A stretch of DNA of 64,000 bases, taken from positions 271,598 to 335,597 of the forward strand of contig JAFEMH010002512.1 of NCBI GenBank assembly GCA_022495995.1. The letters run 5' to 3'. Source of the DNA: Adenophora triphylla var. japonica. Lineage: Eukaryota > Streptophyta > Magnoliopsida > Asterales > Campanulaceae. The first letter of the stretch is position 1; each line of letters starts with the position of its first letter. Under the pieces are notes generated by a model, which searched no databases, was not told where the DNA came from, and saw only the letters and a program-made list of their open reading frames with translations. This document shows, one piece after another, positions 10,399 through 22,884 of this stretch. The translations under genes and the position numbers were made by a program.

Positions 10399-11795
10399 TG
10401 AAAGGACCCGTTTGCTTTGGCAGCTAAGATTCTTAGCTGTCAGAAATCTTAGCTGTCAAATCTTAGCTATCTGATAATCTGATTTTATTCAAACGCTCTC
10501 AAGGCCAAAATGATAGGAAGTATATGCGCAGCGGAATTGATATTTTCTATGGCCTTATAGATGTTGTCTAACATATATATTCCTAATCACTTTATCAATC
10601 TTAACTCGTCTATGTGATCAAGCAAGAATATATTAAAGCAATAAAAAGCATAAATGAAATGAAAATTAAAGTGCAAGACAAGAAATTAAAAGAGACAAGA
10701 GACGAGAATTTTTAAGGTGGTTCAGAGTTCACTCCTCCTACATCCACCCCCACTGTCATGTGCCAGACCAGTGAGATCAATCCACTTAAATCTAGTTCCC
10801 TTTAAGATTTACAAAGGATTGATAAGGCAAGTTCCTCGAACCCCCTCTTCCTAATTAGTACGGTCAATTAAGGTCCTAATTAGTACAGTCAATTAGGAAT
10901 GCTAGACACATAGCATATGTAGTTCTTTCTTGAATTAACACTTGAGTTGTTGAATGAAAGCAATGATTTGGCTCGTTGGTGTTCCCCCTTAATGTTTGCA
11001 TCGTGTGGTGTGGTTGATTGTAACAAGTGAAATGGGTGAAGGATTGAAAGGTGAAGGGTTTATGGTTGAATGGTTAATTGGCAACATGGAGCATAGGTGG
11101 ACAGCCATGGCCAAGTATGTACAGTGGGTTTATTGTACACACATATAAAGGGTGAGGGTTAAATGGGTGTAAAGGGTGAAGGGTGTTGTATCAATATCAG
11201 TGTGTGCAATGGGTTTTTGTTGCACACACTGAGGTCATTGATGAAGGCGTGTGGAAGACATACTTGGGGGAGAGAGAAATGGGTATGGTGTATTGGTGCA
11301 AGCACACTAGAATAGGAGGGCTTGATTCCAATTTATAGGGAGAAAATGGAAAGAGCCGTTGGAGTGGTGGGTCAAGGATAATAAGTAATCTTCAATGCAA
11401 TTGAATTGATGTACTCTCCATAAATTCTTGGTCTTCATTTTCCATTTGAAGTTGCTGACAATATTTCCATGTTTTATGGAAATGTGTTTGTATCCGTTGG
11501 AGGAGTTGATCAAGTGGGTGAAGGCTTTAATTGCAATATTCAATGCCCTTGACTTAAGGTGGTTGTCATAATTTCCATGTTTTATGGAACAATGTTTTCT
11601 TCTTCTCCCATGAAAACACATGGCTTGGCTGGTATATCTCCATTTGCAATTCCAAGTTCACTGATGATAAACATGGGGAACTTGGAGGGATCTTTGTGTA
11701 ACTTTTGCAACTTTCCTCTCTTGACACTTTAGACCATTTAACATTGTCCCGTTAAATGATCAATCTTCATCAAAACACAATGTTAGGTCCTAACA
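10399..11795 (-). repeat. LTR-D 3' LTR
   Basis: Left copy; the 3' LTR in the element's own orientation. Nearly identical to 13396-14790. It contains several AGCTGTCAG words near its TGAAAGG end (10420-10480). Confidence 0.92.
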
Positions 11796-11811
11796 ATTTC
11801 CCCCTTTTTGG
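11796..11811 (-). other. LTR-D polypurine tract
   Basis: ATTTCCCCCTTTTTGG on the plus strand is a purine run AAAAAGGGGGAAAT on the minus strand, abutting the 3' LTR. The same tract precedes the 3' LTRs of Copia-A and Copia-B. Confidence 0.8.
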
Positions 11812-13381
11812 TGAATGATTGGTCATTTTAAACTCTTATTGGCTTGCTTCAAAACACCATAAGCAAAAAGAGATGAAAATCTGCTCAAAAAAATGTGCAG
11901 ATTTTTTAGTCTACTTATCGGAATTTTCGGTATCAACTCACAAGGTTCAAGGGTCTGTGGCTATAATTTTTGGAGAGGTATATGAGTGTACTTTAAGTGG
12001 GAGAAAACGGTGTGTGGTTATGAGCTTTGGAGAGATAGATATAGGATTTTTGGTGAGAGGAGTCTTGACAAAATTTTCTCTGCTGTCAGGAATATTTGGG
12101 GACTGCTGCCGACTTCAGATAGGTACCAAATTTTTCTCAAAAGGATTCAGCTTGTGGTATTAGACTTGATGGAAAGCTCTATGTGTCTACTTTACACAGA
12201 AAAAATCGGTTTGTGGTTTCGAAGTCGGGAGAGGGAGATAATGCAATTCTCGTGCAAGGGGTAGAACCAGTTTTTTTGGTCTATTAAGATCCAACAGCTA
12301 AGGTCTGACAGCTATGGTTTGGGATAGCTGTCAAGAGTTTAGGGAATTGATGTTTGGCATTTGTTTTGGAGGGTTTAGTGTGTAAATGTTTGATATCTAG
12401 GGGTTTGGTAACAAGGGTTTTCTGTCAAGAAGATTGGCTTTCAAAGTCTTAGCTGTCAGAATGAAAATGTTGCTGTCAGAAATAAGGGATCTGCCTGTTG
12501 GACAGCAACTTCAGATGAAGTCTGGTATTGACTCACAAGGTTGTAGGCTATGTGTTTATGCTTTCTGGAAAGGTATGTGAGTCTACTTTACTCACAAAAA
12601 AATCGGATTGCAGTTTCGTGCAGCGGAGAGAGAGATATTGCAATTTCCGTGAAGAGTGTCAAAGCTGATTTTCAGATTTCCAGCAACTTTTTCTGTTTCA
12701 ACAAGGGCTGTTCTTGGCTGGTTTTGATGGTGTTTTGGAATTTGGTTCCCCCTCAAATGGTGTTATGGTTTCTAGAAGGAAGAATGAGGTTGGAAGGGTT
12801 GTGCTCCAAAATTTTCTTGATGCAAAGTGTGTTGTTGATTGCATCCAAGCTTTGCTTCGACTTTGATTTCTTCAAGATATGCACTTTTCCGTCGATCATC
12901 CAAGGTTCATCTCCTAACATTATAAAGGATAACAAGTAAATGATTCTTTATAATCAAATAAATAAATATAAGCACATATGAATCTAAATAATCAGATATA
13001 AAAATGAAGCACATAAGATTTCCTATAAGTAGCAATTCAAAGCCCAACATAAGCAGTCGGTGGGCATAAGGGGCTGCATCAAAAGAGATGCCAACGTGTC
13101 GGTCGGTCATTACCATCGAGCCCAAGAAAGATGATCTATCTTTCCCCTAGCAACTACCCTAGGAGTCTCTAACTCGTGACCTTGCTTTGTTTCACCACAA
13201 GAAAATCTACAAAGGCAATGATCCTAAAATGATCAAAGAAGCCATTTAAGCACAAGGGGTGTTTGGGTCATAATCCAAGATGATCAAATAAGGTGTTCAA
13301 GTACAGAAAATATGTTAGACATATAAGCATGGATCTTCACGAGATGTTAAGCTCGGAGACACTAAAGTCTCTAAGAACCTT
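11812..13381. other. LTR-D interior, non-coding
   Basis: Plus-strand open frames of up to 129 codons exist but are antisense to the element and show no domain. The segment has imperfect internal repetition: a block with CTCACAAGGTT and a GTATATGAGTCTACTTTA-like tail appears near 11935 and 12530. It also has many AGCTGTCAG words (12296-12480). It is better read as a large retrotransposon derivative with no protein. Confidence 0.6.
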
Positions 13382-13393
13382 GCTCTGATACCA
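13382..13393 (-). other. LTR-D primer-binding site
   Basis: Minus-strand TGGTATCAGAGC, complementary to the 3' end of initiator methionine tRNA, two bases inside the 5' LTR. Confidence 0.85.
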
Positions 13394-13395
13394 AT

Positions 13396-14790
13396 TGAAA
13401 GGACCCGTTTGCTTTGGCAGCTAAGATTCTTAGCTGTCAGAAATCTTAGATGTCAAATCTTAGCTATCTGATAATCTGATTTTCTTCAAACGCTCTCAAG
13501 GCCAAAATTATAGGAAGTATATGCGCAGCGGAATTGATATTTTCTATGGCCTTATAGATGTTGTCTAACATATATATTCCTAATCACTTTATCAATCTTA
13601 ACTCGTCTATGTGATCAAGCAAGAATATATTAAAGCAATAAAAAGCATAAATGAAATTAAAATTAAAGTGCAAGACAAGAAATTAAAAGAGACAAGAGAC
13701 GAGAATTTTTAAGGTGGTTCAGAGTTCACTCCTCCTACATCCACCCCCACTGTCATGTGCCAGACCAGTGAGATCAATCCACTTAAATCTAGTTCCCTTT
13801 AAGATTTACAAAGGATTGATAAGGCAAGTTCCTCGAACCCCCTCTTCCTAATTAGTACGGTCAATTAGGGTCCTAATTAGTACAGTCAATTAGGAATGCT
13901 AGACACATAGCATATGTAGTTCTTTCTTGAATTAACACTTGAGTTGTTGAATGAAAGCAATGATTTGGCTCGTTGGTGTTCCCCCTTAATGTTTGCATCG
14001 TGTGGTGTGGTTGATTGTAACAAGTGAAATGGGTGAAGGATTGAAAGGTGAAGGGTTTAAGGTTGAATGGTTAATTGGCAACATGGAGCATAGGTGGACA
14101 GCCATGGCCAAGTATGTACAGGGTTTATTGTACACACATATAAAGGGTGAGGGTTAAATGGGTGTAAAGGGTGAAGGGTGTTGTATCAATATCAATGTGT
14201 GCAATGGGTTTTTGTTGCACACACTGAGGTCATTGATGAAGGCGTGTGGAAGACATACTTGGGGGAGAGAGAAATGGGTATGGTGTATTGGTGCAAGCAC
14301 ACTAGAATAGGAGGGCTTGATTCCAATTTATAGGGAGAAAATGGAAAGAGCCGTTGGAGTGGTGGGTCAAGGATAATAAGTAATCTTCAATGCAATTGAA
14401 TTGATGTACTCTCCATAAATTCTTGGTCTTCATTTTCCATTTGAAGTTGCTGACAATATTTCCATGTTTTATGGAAATGTGTTTGTATCCGTTGGAGGAG
14501 TTGATCAAGTGGGTGAAGGCTTTAATTGCAATATTCAATGCCCTTGACTAAAGGTGGTTGTCATAATTTCCATGTTTTATGGAACAATGTTTTCTTCTTC
14601 TCCCATGAAAACACATGGCTTGGCTGGTATATCTCCATTTGCAATTCCAAGTTCACTGATGATAAACATGGGGAACTTGGAGGGATCTTTGTGTAACTTT
14701 TGAAAATTTCCTCTCTTGACACTTTAGAACATTTAACATTGTCCCGTTAAATGATCAATCTTCATCAAAACACAATGTTAGGTCCTAACA
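13396..14790 (-). repeat. LTR-D 5' LTR
   Basis: Right copy; the 5' LTR in the element's own orientation. It is followed by the GAAGG target duplication. Confidence 0.92.
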
Positions 14791-14795
14791 GAAGG

Positions 14796-14943
14796 CTTTA
14801 TTACAAGTTATTCAGCGATCTGCAATGGATTCTGAGGCTCGAGTTATTCAGGCATTGAATGGTGCATGGATAAATTCAAATGGTTCAACTCCAATCCGCG
14901 GGAATTCAAGTAGCGGGTCAAACACCAGAAATCAGTTGATATA
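14796..14943 (+). pseudogene. Exon-like fragment of unidentified gene, split by LTR-D
   Basis: An open frame continues from about 10384 across the LTR-D insertion: GCTTTATTACAAGTTATTCAG follows the GAAGG site. It encodes ALLQVIQRSAMDSEARVIQA, then a serine/asparagine-rich tail, and ends in TAG directly before an AG/GTAC donor-like site. Composition suggests a real exon. I do not recognise the protein. Confidence 0.4.
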
Positions 14944-15133
14944 GAGGTACATGCTTTCTCTTCTATAATGTTGTTCCATTGCAAGTTATGTGGCTTTCGG
15001 GTTATAATCCTGTCTTGGGTTCTTTTTCAAGTTTTGTAATCTCTTATTTGTTGGTTGGGTACTTCTTTTGGGGTTTCAAAGAAACATGATTTCCCTTCCA
15101 AATGGTTAATGTGGAAACTGAATCTTTTGATGA

Positions 15134-15463
15134 CTATTTGCGTTTAGTGAACGAGTATTTGTACCCTATAACTGGTGGGGTATTAGGAACTATATCAGGC
15201 ATGTTGCGTATCCGTAGGACACGAACACTTCCAGTGGATCTGTAAAGGTCCAAGAATTTGGAGTTCCCCACACGTGGACTCGCGTAGGCGAAAGCTGTTA
15301 TTGGGCATTGTTTGTTTGAGCCTTTTGCTTTGTTTAGTTCGTTGGCATCAATGTCAACTGCACTGAGTGTTGCCATGGATGCACCTAGACTGTGGCCTGT
15401 GATGGTTATGCTCACATCTTCGTTCTAGTATTGTTCCATCAATTTCTTGACCTCACTCGTTAT
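15134..15463 (-). pseudogene. Captured exon of a phospholipase A1-like class III lipase
   Basis: On the minus strand an acceptor-like AAAGGCAG precedes ITSEVKKLMEQY. An in-frame TAG (15425-15427) follows, then NEDVSITITGHSLGASMATL with the lipase nucleophile elbow GHSLG, SAVDIDANE, and TAFAYASPRVGN followed by a V-P-N segment. This is the catalytic block of plant PLA1-II (DAD1-like) lipases, which hydrolyse acyl lipids with a Ser-Asp-His triad; Ser and the Asp region are present. The C-terminal His region is missing. It is a fragment inside CACTA-1, opposite in strand to the hydrolase exon, and not functional. Confidence 0.75.
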
Positions 15464-15964
15464 CTGCCTTTATATATATAATGCAAATTATTAACATTCA
15501 ATTATGTTTACATAAACTTTAACCTATTAAATAGGGATATGATAAAATTAAACTGGCCTTGAAATGTGTAAATATTTTAACTGAATGTGTGCTCATTTTC
15601 CATATAAGCGAGATCTATATGTATCATTGAGTGAAAGAGTATTTGTACTTTTTGCTTTTCATTATTTTAATGTTTGGCCATTAGTTCAACACCATACCTT
15701 GAACCTATGTGAATTATATGAGCATGCATCTTCCTTCATGTGTTGTCTCTTGTTGGCAGATTTTAATTAGATATTGCAGGGTATTTTGCTAGTAAACTCA
15801 TATGGCCAATGCCCGTGAATGTAATTGAAATGTGTAAAGCTAATTTCTATACTTTGTGTTGCACTTTTTTTTTTCCAGGTTTCATTCAAGAGCAAGGACA
15901 CATGAATTTTATTGCAAGATTGTTATCAAGGAACAAACTTCTAGCGGAGGCAATTTTTTCAATA
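15464..15964. other. CACTA-1 interior: intron-like DNA ending in a possible exon
   Basis: AT-rich sequence upstream of the lipase exon. At 15879, after a long T tract and CCAG acceptor, open sequence runs to the Copia-A insertion site and resumes at 59517. It is exon-like in both of two frames, and I cannot decide the frame or name the gene. Confidence 0.35.
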
Positions 15965-15969
15965 GTATG

Positions 15970-17097
15970 TGTTAGGACCTAACTATGTAAGCCACATAGT
16001 TATAAAAGGTTTTGACAAAGAAATATATCATATGTTATCTGACAGCCAAGATAATATATGACCTTGACAGCTGAGCCCTTGCACATCCTTATATCAAACT
16101 AGACAGCAATGATATAATGATCAAACCATGGACAGCAATGATCAAACTAAAGTCAAATCATATAAATCAAATGTATTTATATACAAAGGATCATTACACA
16201 CAAATCCTTAACTCCTAAACCTGCAAACTCTAAAGACTTAGCCTGACAGCTAAGGTTCTCCACAGCAAAGACTTCATCCCTCAACAGCTATGATCTTCAA
16301 CATCAGCAGCAATGAAGAATTCCTGTGATGACCAAGATGTGCCTTGCCCAATCTCTCCATACAGATGTTGCCAGCTCATCTCCATAAAGATCACATGCTT
16401 GGTTGCAGATTCCAGCTATATTATTCTCCAGTCAACAAAGGCTCTAAATGCAACTCCAACAAGCATTTACTACCTTGTCTCCTTGTCTCCTCCAACGGCT
16501 ATTTCCTAGCCTATAAAAGGAACTCTCCAAGACTGAAGACCTCACCCCTTTACACACAACTCTTACAACCTTACCTTCAACCTTTCTCAACCTGCAACCA
16601 ACAATCAAACAACATTAAGACACTTGTAACTGATCTCAGGTGTATAAACTGATTTGTAAGAACCCCTTAAGACTGACTTTAAGTGGGAATTGTAATTTGC
16701 TCAGTGTAGAGCATAATCCCTTATAGACTGTACTTATTAGGAAGAGGAAGTTCAAGGAACTTGCCTATTCAATCCTTTGTAAATCTTAACGGGAACTAGA
16801 TTTAAGTGGATTGATCTCACTTGTCAAGGTTGGCAGTGAGGGTGGACGTAGGAGGAGTGAACTCTGAACCACCTTAAAATTCCTTGTGTTCAATTGGTAT
16901 TATCACACAACTCACACACACATCTCACACACAAACACTATTTACTTGCCTTTACATTATTTCAACACTTATTATTCCGCTTCACATTTAACTCTAATCT
17001 TTAAAACCAGTTAACCTCTGACAGCTAAGATTTCATCTCAGCTGTCAAACCTTAACTACCTAACCTTTGATTTGATCTAAGTAAATAGGACCTTTCA
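15970..17097 (+). repeat. Copia-A 5' LTR
   Basis: Starts TGTTAGGACCTAAC and ends GGACCTTTCA, with a probable core promoter CTATAAAAGG at about 16512. Many GACAGC/AGCTGTCAG words lie in it. It is homologous, as reverse complement, to the Copia-1 LTR at 60837-61922. Confidence 0.92.
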
Positions 17098-17099
17098 AT

Positions 17100-17111
17100 T
17101 GGTATCAGAGC
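17100..17111 (+). other. Copia-A primer-binding site
   Basis: TGGTATCAGAGC, complementary to initiator methionine tRNA, two bases after the 5' LTR. Confidence 0.9.
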
Positions 17112-17158
17112 TTGTCTTCACACACAAAAGTCTAACAACTTGTGAAGGATCAACTACC

Positions 17159-18462
17159 TGAAAGGCCCTTTGTTAATATGCAGATAATCAGACAGCTATG
17201 GTATTGGCTTAGCTGTCAGATGATAGTTGAATTGTGCAGCGGAATATGAGAGATTTGAAATAATGATAGGACAAGAAACACAAAGAAATAATGCAAGTGT
17301 GTGAATGTGATTGCAAAAATGTAATAACACAGAGAATTTAAAGTGGTTCAGAGTTCACTCCTCCTACATCCACCCCCACTGTCAATCTTGACAAGTGAGA
17401 TCAATTTTATTATAATCTTTAATCAACAAAAGTTACAAATGATTGATTCAGGCAAGTTCCTTGAACTTCCTCTTCCTAATTAGTACAGTCAACTAGGGAT
17501 ACACTTTAAGTACAGTCTTAAGTGTTTTTACAACTTGAAGTACAGTCTCAAGATTTTACAAAACAATTAATACACTCAAAGTACAGTCTTGAGTGATTAC
17601 AAACTAATTCTACACCTAAAGTACAGTCTTAGGATTTTGGATTTTGTGAATTAACACACTAAGGGGTGTTTTTTTGTGGAGGCAAAGGTTTTGGGATGAG
17701 GGTTTGGTTTGGAACAGAGTTTGAAGGGAAAGGATTGGTGAGTGTGTGTGTGAATTACAGGAGGTGTGTGTGGGTGTGTGGAAAGGGTTTTTGACTATGA
17801 AAATGAGTATTTTTTAGTAGTTTTGTTAGAGGAAGAACTCCTCTATTTATACCCTTCAATGTAGCCGTTGGAATATGACTGTTGCAGCTACATTAATGAG
17901 CTTTGACTGGTCTTTGTCCCACTTGTCCACATGCAGGTCTTCATCAGCTGGCTTGAGCTGTGAGCTTGAACTGAGAACTTCTAGAAGGTCTTCAGTGGTC
18001 TTCATTGGTCTTCATTGGTGAACTTGACAGCTGTGAAGATCCAGGTTCCACATTGGTTGAGATTGTGGTAACAGAGATTGAGACAAAGTGATGGCTATCA
18101 GAGGAATGAAGTCATGGCCGTCGGATCATACAAGACTTAGCTATCGAGAGATGTTCTCGATAAGGCGAGATGCAATTTGATGATCTTGAAGGCTTTACTA
18201 AAGAGAATATGATTCATGTTTTTGATTGATTGTAATCATTGTATACAACTGAATCATAACTATCAAACTCATAGCTGTCAGATACACTGAGGAATGAATA
18301 TGAAGTTTGATTTGGTCAGTCATGGTTCATGACTGACAGTCTTCCTCTTTTGATATAAACCCTGTTCTATATATATATTCCTTTATCAAAACCAACTAAC
18401 TAAGACATTGATCAAAGTTAGAACCAACTAACTAAGACATTGATCAAAGTTAGGTCCTAACA
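17159..18462 (-). repeat. Copia-B 3' LTR
   Basis: Plus-strand ends TGAAAGGCCC and GGTCCTAACA. Most of it matches the other LTR closely. A cluster of differences at 18112-18180 is confined to CAG/CTG words (for example GGCCGTCGG here versus GGCTGTCAG in the partner). Confidence 0.92.
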
Positions 18463-18700
18463 ATTTCCCCCTTTTTGGTAAAGGAAGATCTATTTTAGAA
18501 CATGTTTTCACATTTGATAAGAGAAATAATAGTAGAAGAAATAATACAAGGATTTATAGCAAGCACAAATAACCAGAATGAGATTGAAATACATGAATTT
18601 AATCTCATGATGAAAAGGTTCACAGATTACAGTTACAAAAACTGAGCCAATCAAAACAAATTGTTTTAACACACCAAAAATTGTTCCATAAAACTACATA
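18463..18700 (-). other. Copia-B polypurine tract and short 3' untranslated region
   Basis: ATTTCCCCCTTTTTGG (18463-18478) is the minus-strand purine tract next to the 3' LTR. The rest is non-coding sequence after the sense ORF stop. Confidence 0.75.
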
Positions 18701-21700
18701 TCAATCATCAGCCAGTTGATCATAGAACTCCTCTCTTTCTTGCCTGGCTGAAATAATCAGATTTCTTTCTTCCTCTAGTTCTCTTCTCATGTCTGGCTCT
18801 ACTCCTCTGTAGTAGAACTCATTGTTCCATTCCCATGACATTCTCTCATCATACTTAAAGAATTCATCTTCCTTTGACTTTAGTTGATCTCTTGTAAGGG
18901 GCATCTGATCATTTCTGATTCTCATTGTGCCCCACAAATGTTTCTTCTTGGTCGTTGTTCTTTTGATCTTCATGGGCACAATGGATTGAGCTGGTTGTGA
19001 TTGAACTGAGACTTGAGTATCATGAAAGGAATGAGTAGATTGCTGAGGAGGATTGGTAAATGTAGGAGATGGGATGGTGATAGGAGGTTCTTGATCAGGA
19101 CTTGAAGGAGCATCATCATCATCACTGTCAGAGTCTGAAGAAAGATCAATAACAGTTTTGGTTCTGTTTTGATGGTCAGCCATGGATTCTCTGAATTCTT
19201 TGATCTCAGAAATAGAGACCAATTTCATGAAGTGAGAGTTTTCATTAGGTGAGGTGAAGTTCATGGGATCAACAGTGATGAAAGGGGAAAGGTAGGGCTC
19301 AATTCCTGGATTAAGGGTTGGGAGAAAGATGTTGACCATTTTGCTTATCAAAAGCATGAGGGCATACTTTTGTTCAAACAGAGAAAGGAAAAAGGATTTT
19401 GCAAGGTCAATGCAAAGGGTGAAGACTAGACCCTTTGGCATATACAGGCATGAATTGAGAGATGGAGAGATGAGTTGGCTGAAAAGAACTTCCCAATCAA
19501 GAAGAGTATTGGGAGTGATGAACTTTGGGAATGATGGGATTTGGTGAACAAAGTTGGAAGTTGATGAGGTTCTTGATACTTGCCATTTTTCATAGGCAAA
19601 GAAAACTAACCCTGCAAGGTTTCTTGCCACTACAATCATCCCATTTCTTGACAGTTCCCAAGATTTTGGATAGGTAAAGGGATTTACAATGTCTGGAAAA
19701 TGAGACACATGGGCTAACCCTTTTCTTGCTGTCTTGATGGAAGAAATAGAGAAATCAATGCCACAGCTAAACATCCAGGGTTCTTTCTTAGGAAGAAAGG
19801 ATTGATTTTGAGAGGGAGGAATGGAACTGCTTGGATAGCTGTCAGGACTGGATAGAATTGGATCACTATCAGAAAAGTCTTGACCTTGTCCAGCAAGTAT
19901 TGGGCTATGAGGAGAGGCTTCAAAAGGTTCATTTTCAGGAATTGGAGAAGTTGGCTTGGAAGGTGCAGAGGGTTGGATTGAAACAGTTGGGATTGACTCA
20001 GAGGTTTGGCCAAGACTTTGATTAAGAGAACTGGAACTGAATTGAGATTTAAGGAGATTCAAGGCTGCCCTTACTTCACTTTTGGCCAACCTTTTCTCAA
20101 GGATAGCTATCATAGCTTCCTCATTTTCTTGAGTTCCATCAAGCACAAGGCCTTTGCAGGCATTCACAATTGATTCTCCTTTTGAGACAAGAATGGGATT
20201 AATCTCAACTCCAACCTTCTTGAGATTTTGAATGACCTTAGAAGTATTATCAAGATTCCCCCTTTCAACTTCAACAGTTGGGGCAGGTTCATTTACGGGC
20301 TCGGTCTCGGGAATGGAAGGGAAGGTATGGCTATCTACATTCGCCAAAGTCACCTTGGGGTTATTAGATGACTCTCCTGGTCCACTTCTTTTCTTCATAA
20401 ACCTAAGTCTGAGTTCATCTAGGGCCATTACAGATTCTTCTTCACTTAGAATATCATCAAGATACAAAAGAACAGCCTTTTCAGTGTCAGGGTTTCCATC
20501 CAATTCAATAGCATCAATTGCTTTCAGGATTTTGGTTAACTATTGAGGCTGGGTGGAGGGGATATTCTCATCAATGTTCCCCCTTAAAGTTTGCTTCTGT
20601 GATGGTTCTTTGAGTTTAAGAATGGCTTCAATGGCTGACTGATGACCTGAGCTGGGTGTGGATGACTTGTCCACTCTTGGACTAACAGAGGTGGATTTTG
20701 GGGAAATGGAAGGGGTAGTTATTTTGGTTTTCTTGGCTTTGGGGGCTTTCTTTTCTAGTTTTCTTTTCTTTGGCAAAGTTTTAGAAGGAATGGATAAGGA
20801 GGGTTGTACCTTAGATCTGGTGACTGTCTGCTTTGTAGGGATAGCTGTCAGAGGATGCTTTCCTTTATCTTTGTGTTTTTGACAATTTGATAGGCTGCTG
20901 GAGTTCTTGAGGGTCTACATCAGCATCACCAGCATGAGTTTGCTCCATGGTGTCATCTCTATGGCTATCAACATCACCTCTTTCTTCAACATCCTTAGCA
21001 TGGCTGTCAGATATGGTTCCTTCACTGTCAGCTACCAGATCATCCTTGCTTTTGCTTTTCTTGCTAGGAGATACCACAGTCCTTTTTAGCACTCCAGTTT
21101 TCTTGACATTGGTCTTTACTCCTCTTTTTATTATCCTACTAGTAGCCAATGCTATCAACTCTTTCCAATGATCAAGCTTTATTCTTGTTTCTTCAAGCAT
21201 CTTTTCTTGGACTTCTTTAAAACTTTCAAGGCTCATATCTCCAGCCTTCATAACAATTCCTTTCTTTTGTTTCAATGAAAAGGTTCTTTCATTGAAACAT
21301 CTTGTTTCTGATGCCTTCACCGTCTTCTGACCACTTCTTGGGTAGAGGAGTTTTGAGCTTAGGGATTAGATCATGAAGAATTCCACTCATAAACCTGAAG
21401 TTGTTCATCTTCCCACCTTGTTTTTTGAACTTGAGAGTAGAGGTTGAGACTGCCAGCTGAAAGTTGTGGAGAAGGACAATGCACCAGTTTGTGTCCTTGG
21501 TCATCAAGCTTAGCATTTGCTTCCATTCATTTGATCCCATTTGATCAAATGAGGATTGCTTGCCATCAATGGCTTTGTTAACCACATCCATTAGAGTTGA
21601 TTTGAAGATATCATCTTTGTTTTTCACCATTGCTTTGTCTTGAACAGCCTTGAAGTCAGGGACCTTAATCCCAAGAAATTTCTCATAAACTGACTTCAGC

Positions 21701-21990
21701 CTGTCTGACCCTCTATCCCAAATATTTTTCACAGCATCTTCTCTATTTGGGATCCCATAGACCTTGCTAACCATTTCTTGAGTAATGGTGATCTTTACAT
21801 TATCTATGGTGACAGTTATTGAGTTGTTCTCTCTGTTTCTGTTGCCAACCAAATAAATTTCTCTGCATAACTCTTCATAAATTGGAGGTCTAGCTCCCAT
21901 GAAATCAAGTAATTCATTTACCTCAAGAAGTTCCTTGATGAGAGTTCCTTGAAGAAATACGATGGTGGATTGGAGAGGGAAGGAGACAAA
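18701..21990 (-). pseudogene. Copia-B sense ORF downstream of pol (conserved, function unknown, broken)
   Basis: Read on the minus strand in four pieces. Piece 1, about 21990-21289, has IKELLE, PPIYEELCREI, then SSFDQ, NEWKQ, LLHNFQLAVS and MNNFRFMSGIL. Piece 2, 21320-20865, is charged. Piece 3, 20776-20540, starts with a lysine-rich, nuclear-signal-like MPKKRKLEKKAPKAKKTK. Piece 4, 20503-18701 (600 codons), is low-complexity, then has a C-IDFS/ARN-GL/FAYEKW domain, an acidic SDSDSDDDD tract, and a tail with EFYYRGV. The same blocks in the same order occur in Copia-A, so the protein was under selection in the family. It occupies the envelope-like position, but I see no convincing signal peptide or transmembrane pattern. 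Similarity to uncharacterised plant transposon-protein domains is possible. Confidence 0.7.
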
Positions 21991-22411
21991 TTTTAAACTG
22001 AGAATTAATGAAATAGGAATTTTGGTGATTGCGAAAGAGAGAGAGAGATAAATGATGAGTGGAACGTGGGTTTTAATGAGCATTGGGGGTTTCAAAGTTA
22101 AGTAACTGTTCATATGAACAGTGGTTTTTACCCTTCCCCACGTTGAGACATTAATTCCCACAAAACACAAGAAGAACATTCTCTTTTTCAAGGAGATTTG
22201 CAGTGGAAGAGGCGGCGAAGGAAGTGACAATTGTGAGCAATTAACACGATCAAATCACTTAAAGTTTGCTTTAACCTAGCTGTTGAAAGAAATCTCTGAC
22301 AGTTAAGCTAGTTTCAATGATGATGGCTGTCTGAGATAGCTAGGTGAAAATTTGCCTATAAAACAATGAAAACTTCAGAGGAAAATTATTCAGATTGATT
22401 TACAAACAAAA
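21991..22411. promoter_or_regulatory. Divergent intergenic region between Copia-B sense and antisense ORFs
   Basis: Contains the 16-bp palindrome CTGTTCATATGAACAG (22106-22121) and a TATA box TATAAAAC (22357-22364), 55 bp before the antisense ORF ATG. Copia-A has the same two elements at nearly the same distances. An open frame reaching 22230 on the minus strand overlaps the region but has no counterpart in Copia-A. Confidence 0.6.
22357..22364 (+). promoter_or_regulatory. TATA box of the Copia-B antisense ORF
   Basis: TTTGCCTATAAAAC context; start codon at 22412. In Copia-A the equivalent TTTGGCTATAAAAG lies 57 bp before the homologous ATG. Confidence 0.6.
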
Positions 22412-22884
22412 ATGGGAAGATTTTCCTCAAAGTTTAATCCAAAGGTTATGGCTCAAACAGCAAAACAATTGGTCTTTGGAAAAAATAGTGAGGATGATTT
22501 GATGAGTGATGAGATGGAGATAGATAGAGAGACTTTCAATATTGTTGAAAGTTCAGAGAGAGTGAATGATAAGGGTAAGAACAAGAGAGTAAGGGTTGAT
22601 GAAGACATAGAGATGAAGGAGGTAGCTGTCAGGGAAAAGATTGACAGTAAAGAGGGAGAAGGAATAAGGCTTTTTGGGAAGACAATCAAAGTTGATCAAG
22701 GAGAGTCAAGTAAGGGAAGGAGTAAGGTAGAAAGGGTATACACATTGGGGGAGTTGGTAAAGCAGGACAGAGCTCAGACAGCTAAGGAGAGAAGCTTAGC
22801 TGTCAGGAAGAAGGTTGAGCAAGATAAGCTTTATACACCTGTGAGCAGGGATTCTCTCTCTCCAGGAGTTGGTTTGTTGGAAGG

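Larger units (their letters stand above)
10399..14790 (-). mobile_element. LTR-D: non-autonomous LTR retrotransposon without coding capacity
   Basis: Two LTRs of about 1.39 kb (10399-11795 and 13396-14790) begin TGAAAGGACCCG and end GGTCCTAACA on the plus strand. They are flanked by the 5-bp duplication GAAGG (10394-10398 and 14791-14795). The tRNA-iMet primer site next to the right LTR and the purine tract next to the left LTR show minus-strand orientation. The 1.6-kb interior has no gag or pol. LTR ends, primer site and purine tract match Copia-A/B, so it is probably mobilised by that family. By eye about a dozen differences separate the LTRs, which implies recent insertion. Confidence 0.93.

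Noticed and set aside
11819..12939. Plus-strand ORFs inside LTR-D (up to 129 codons)
   Set aside because: Antisense to the element, no motifs, and different from the conserved antisense ORF of Copia-A/B.
17159..18462. Treating this LTR as part of Copia-A
   Set aside because: It differs from the Copia-A LTR body, is in opposite orientation, and pairs with 46120-47425 through the CTACC duplication.
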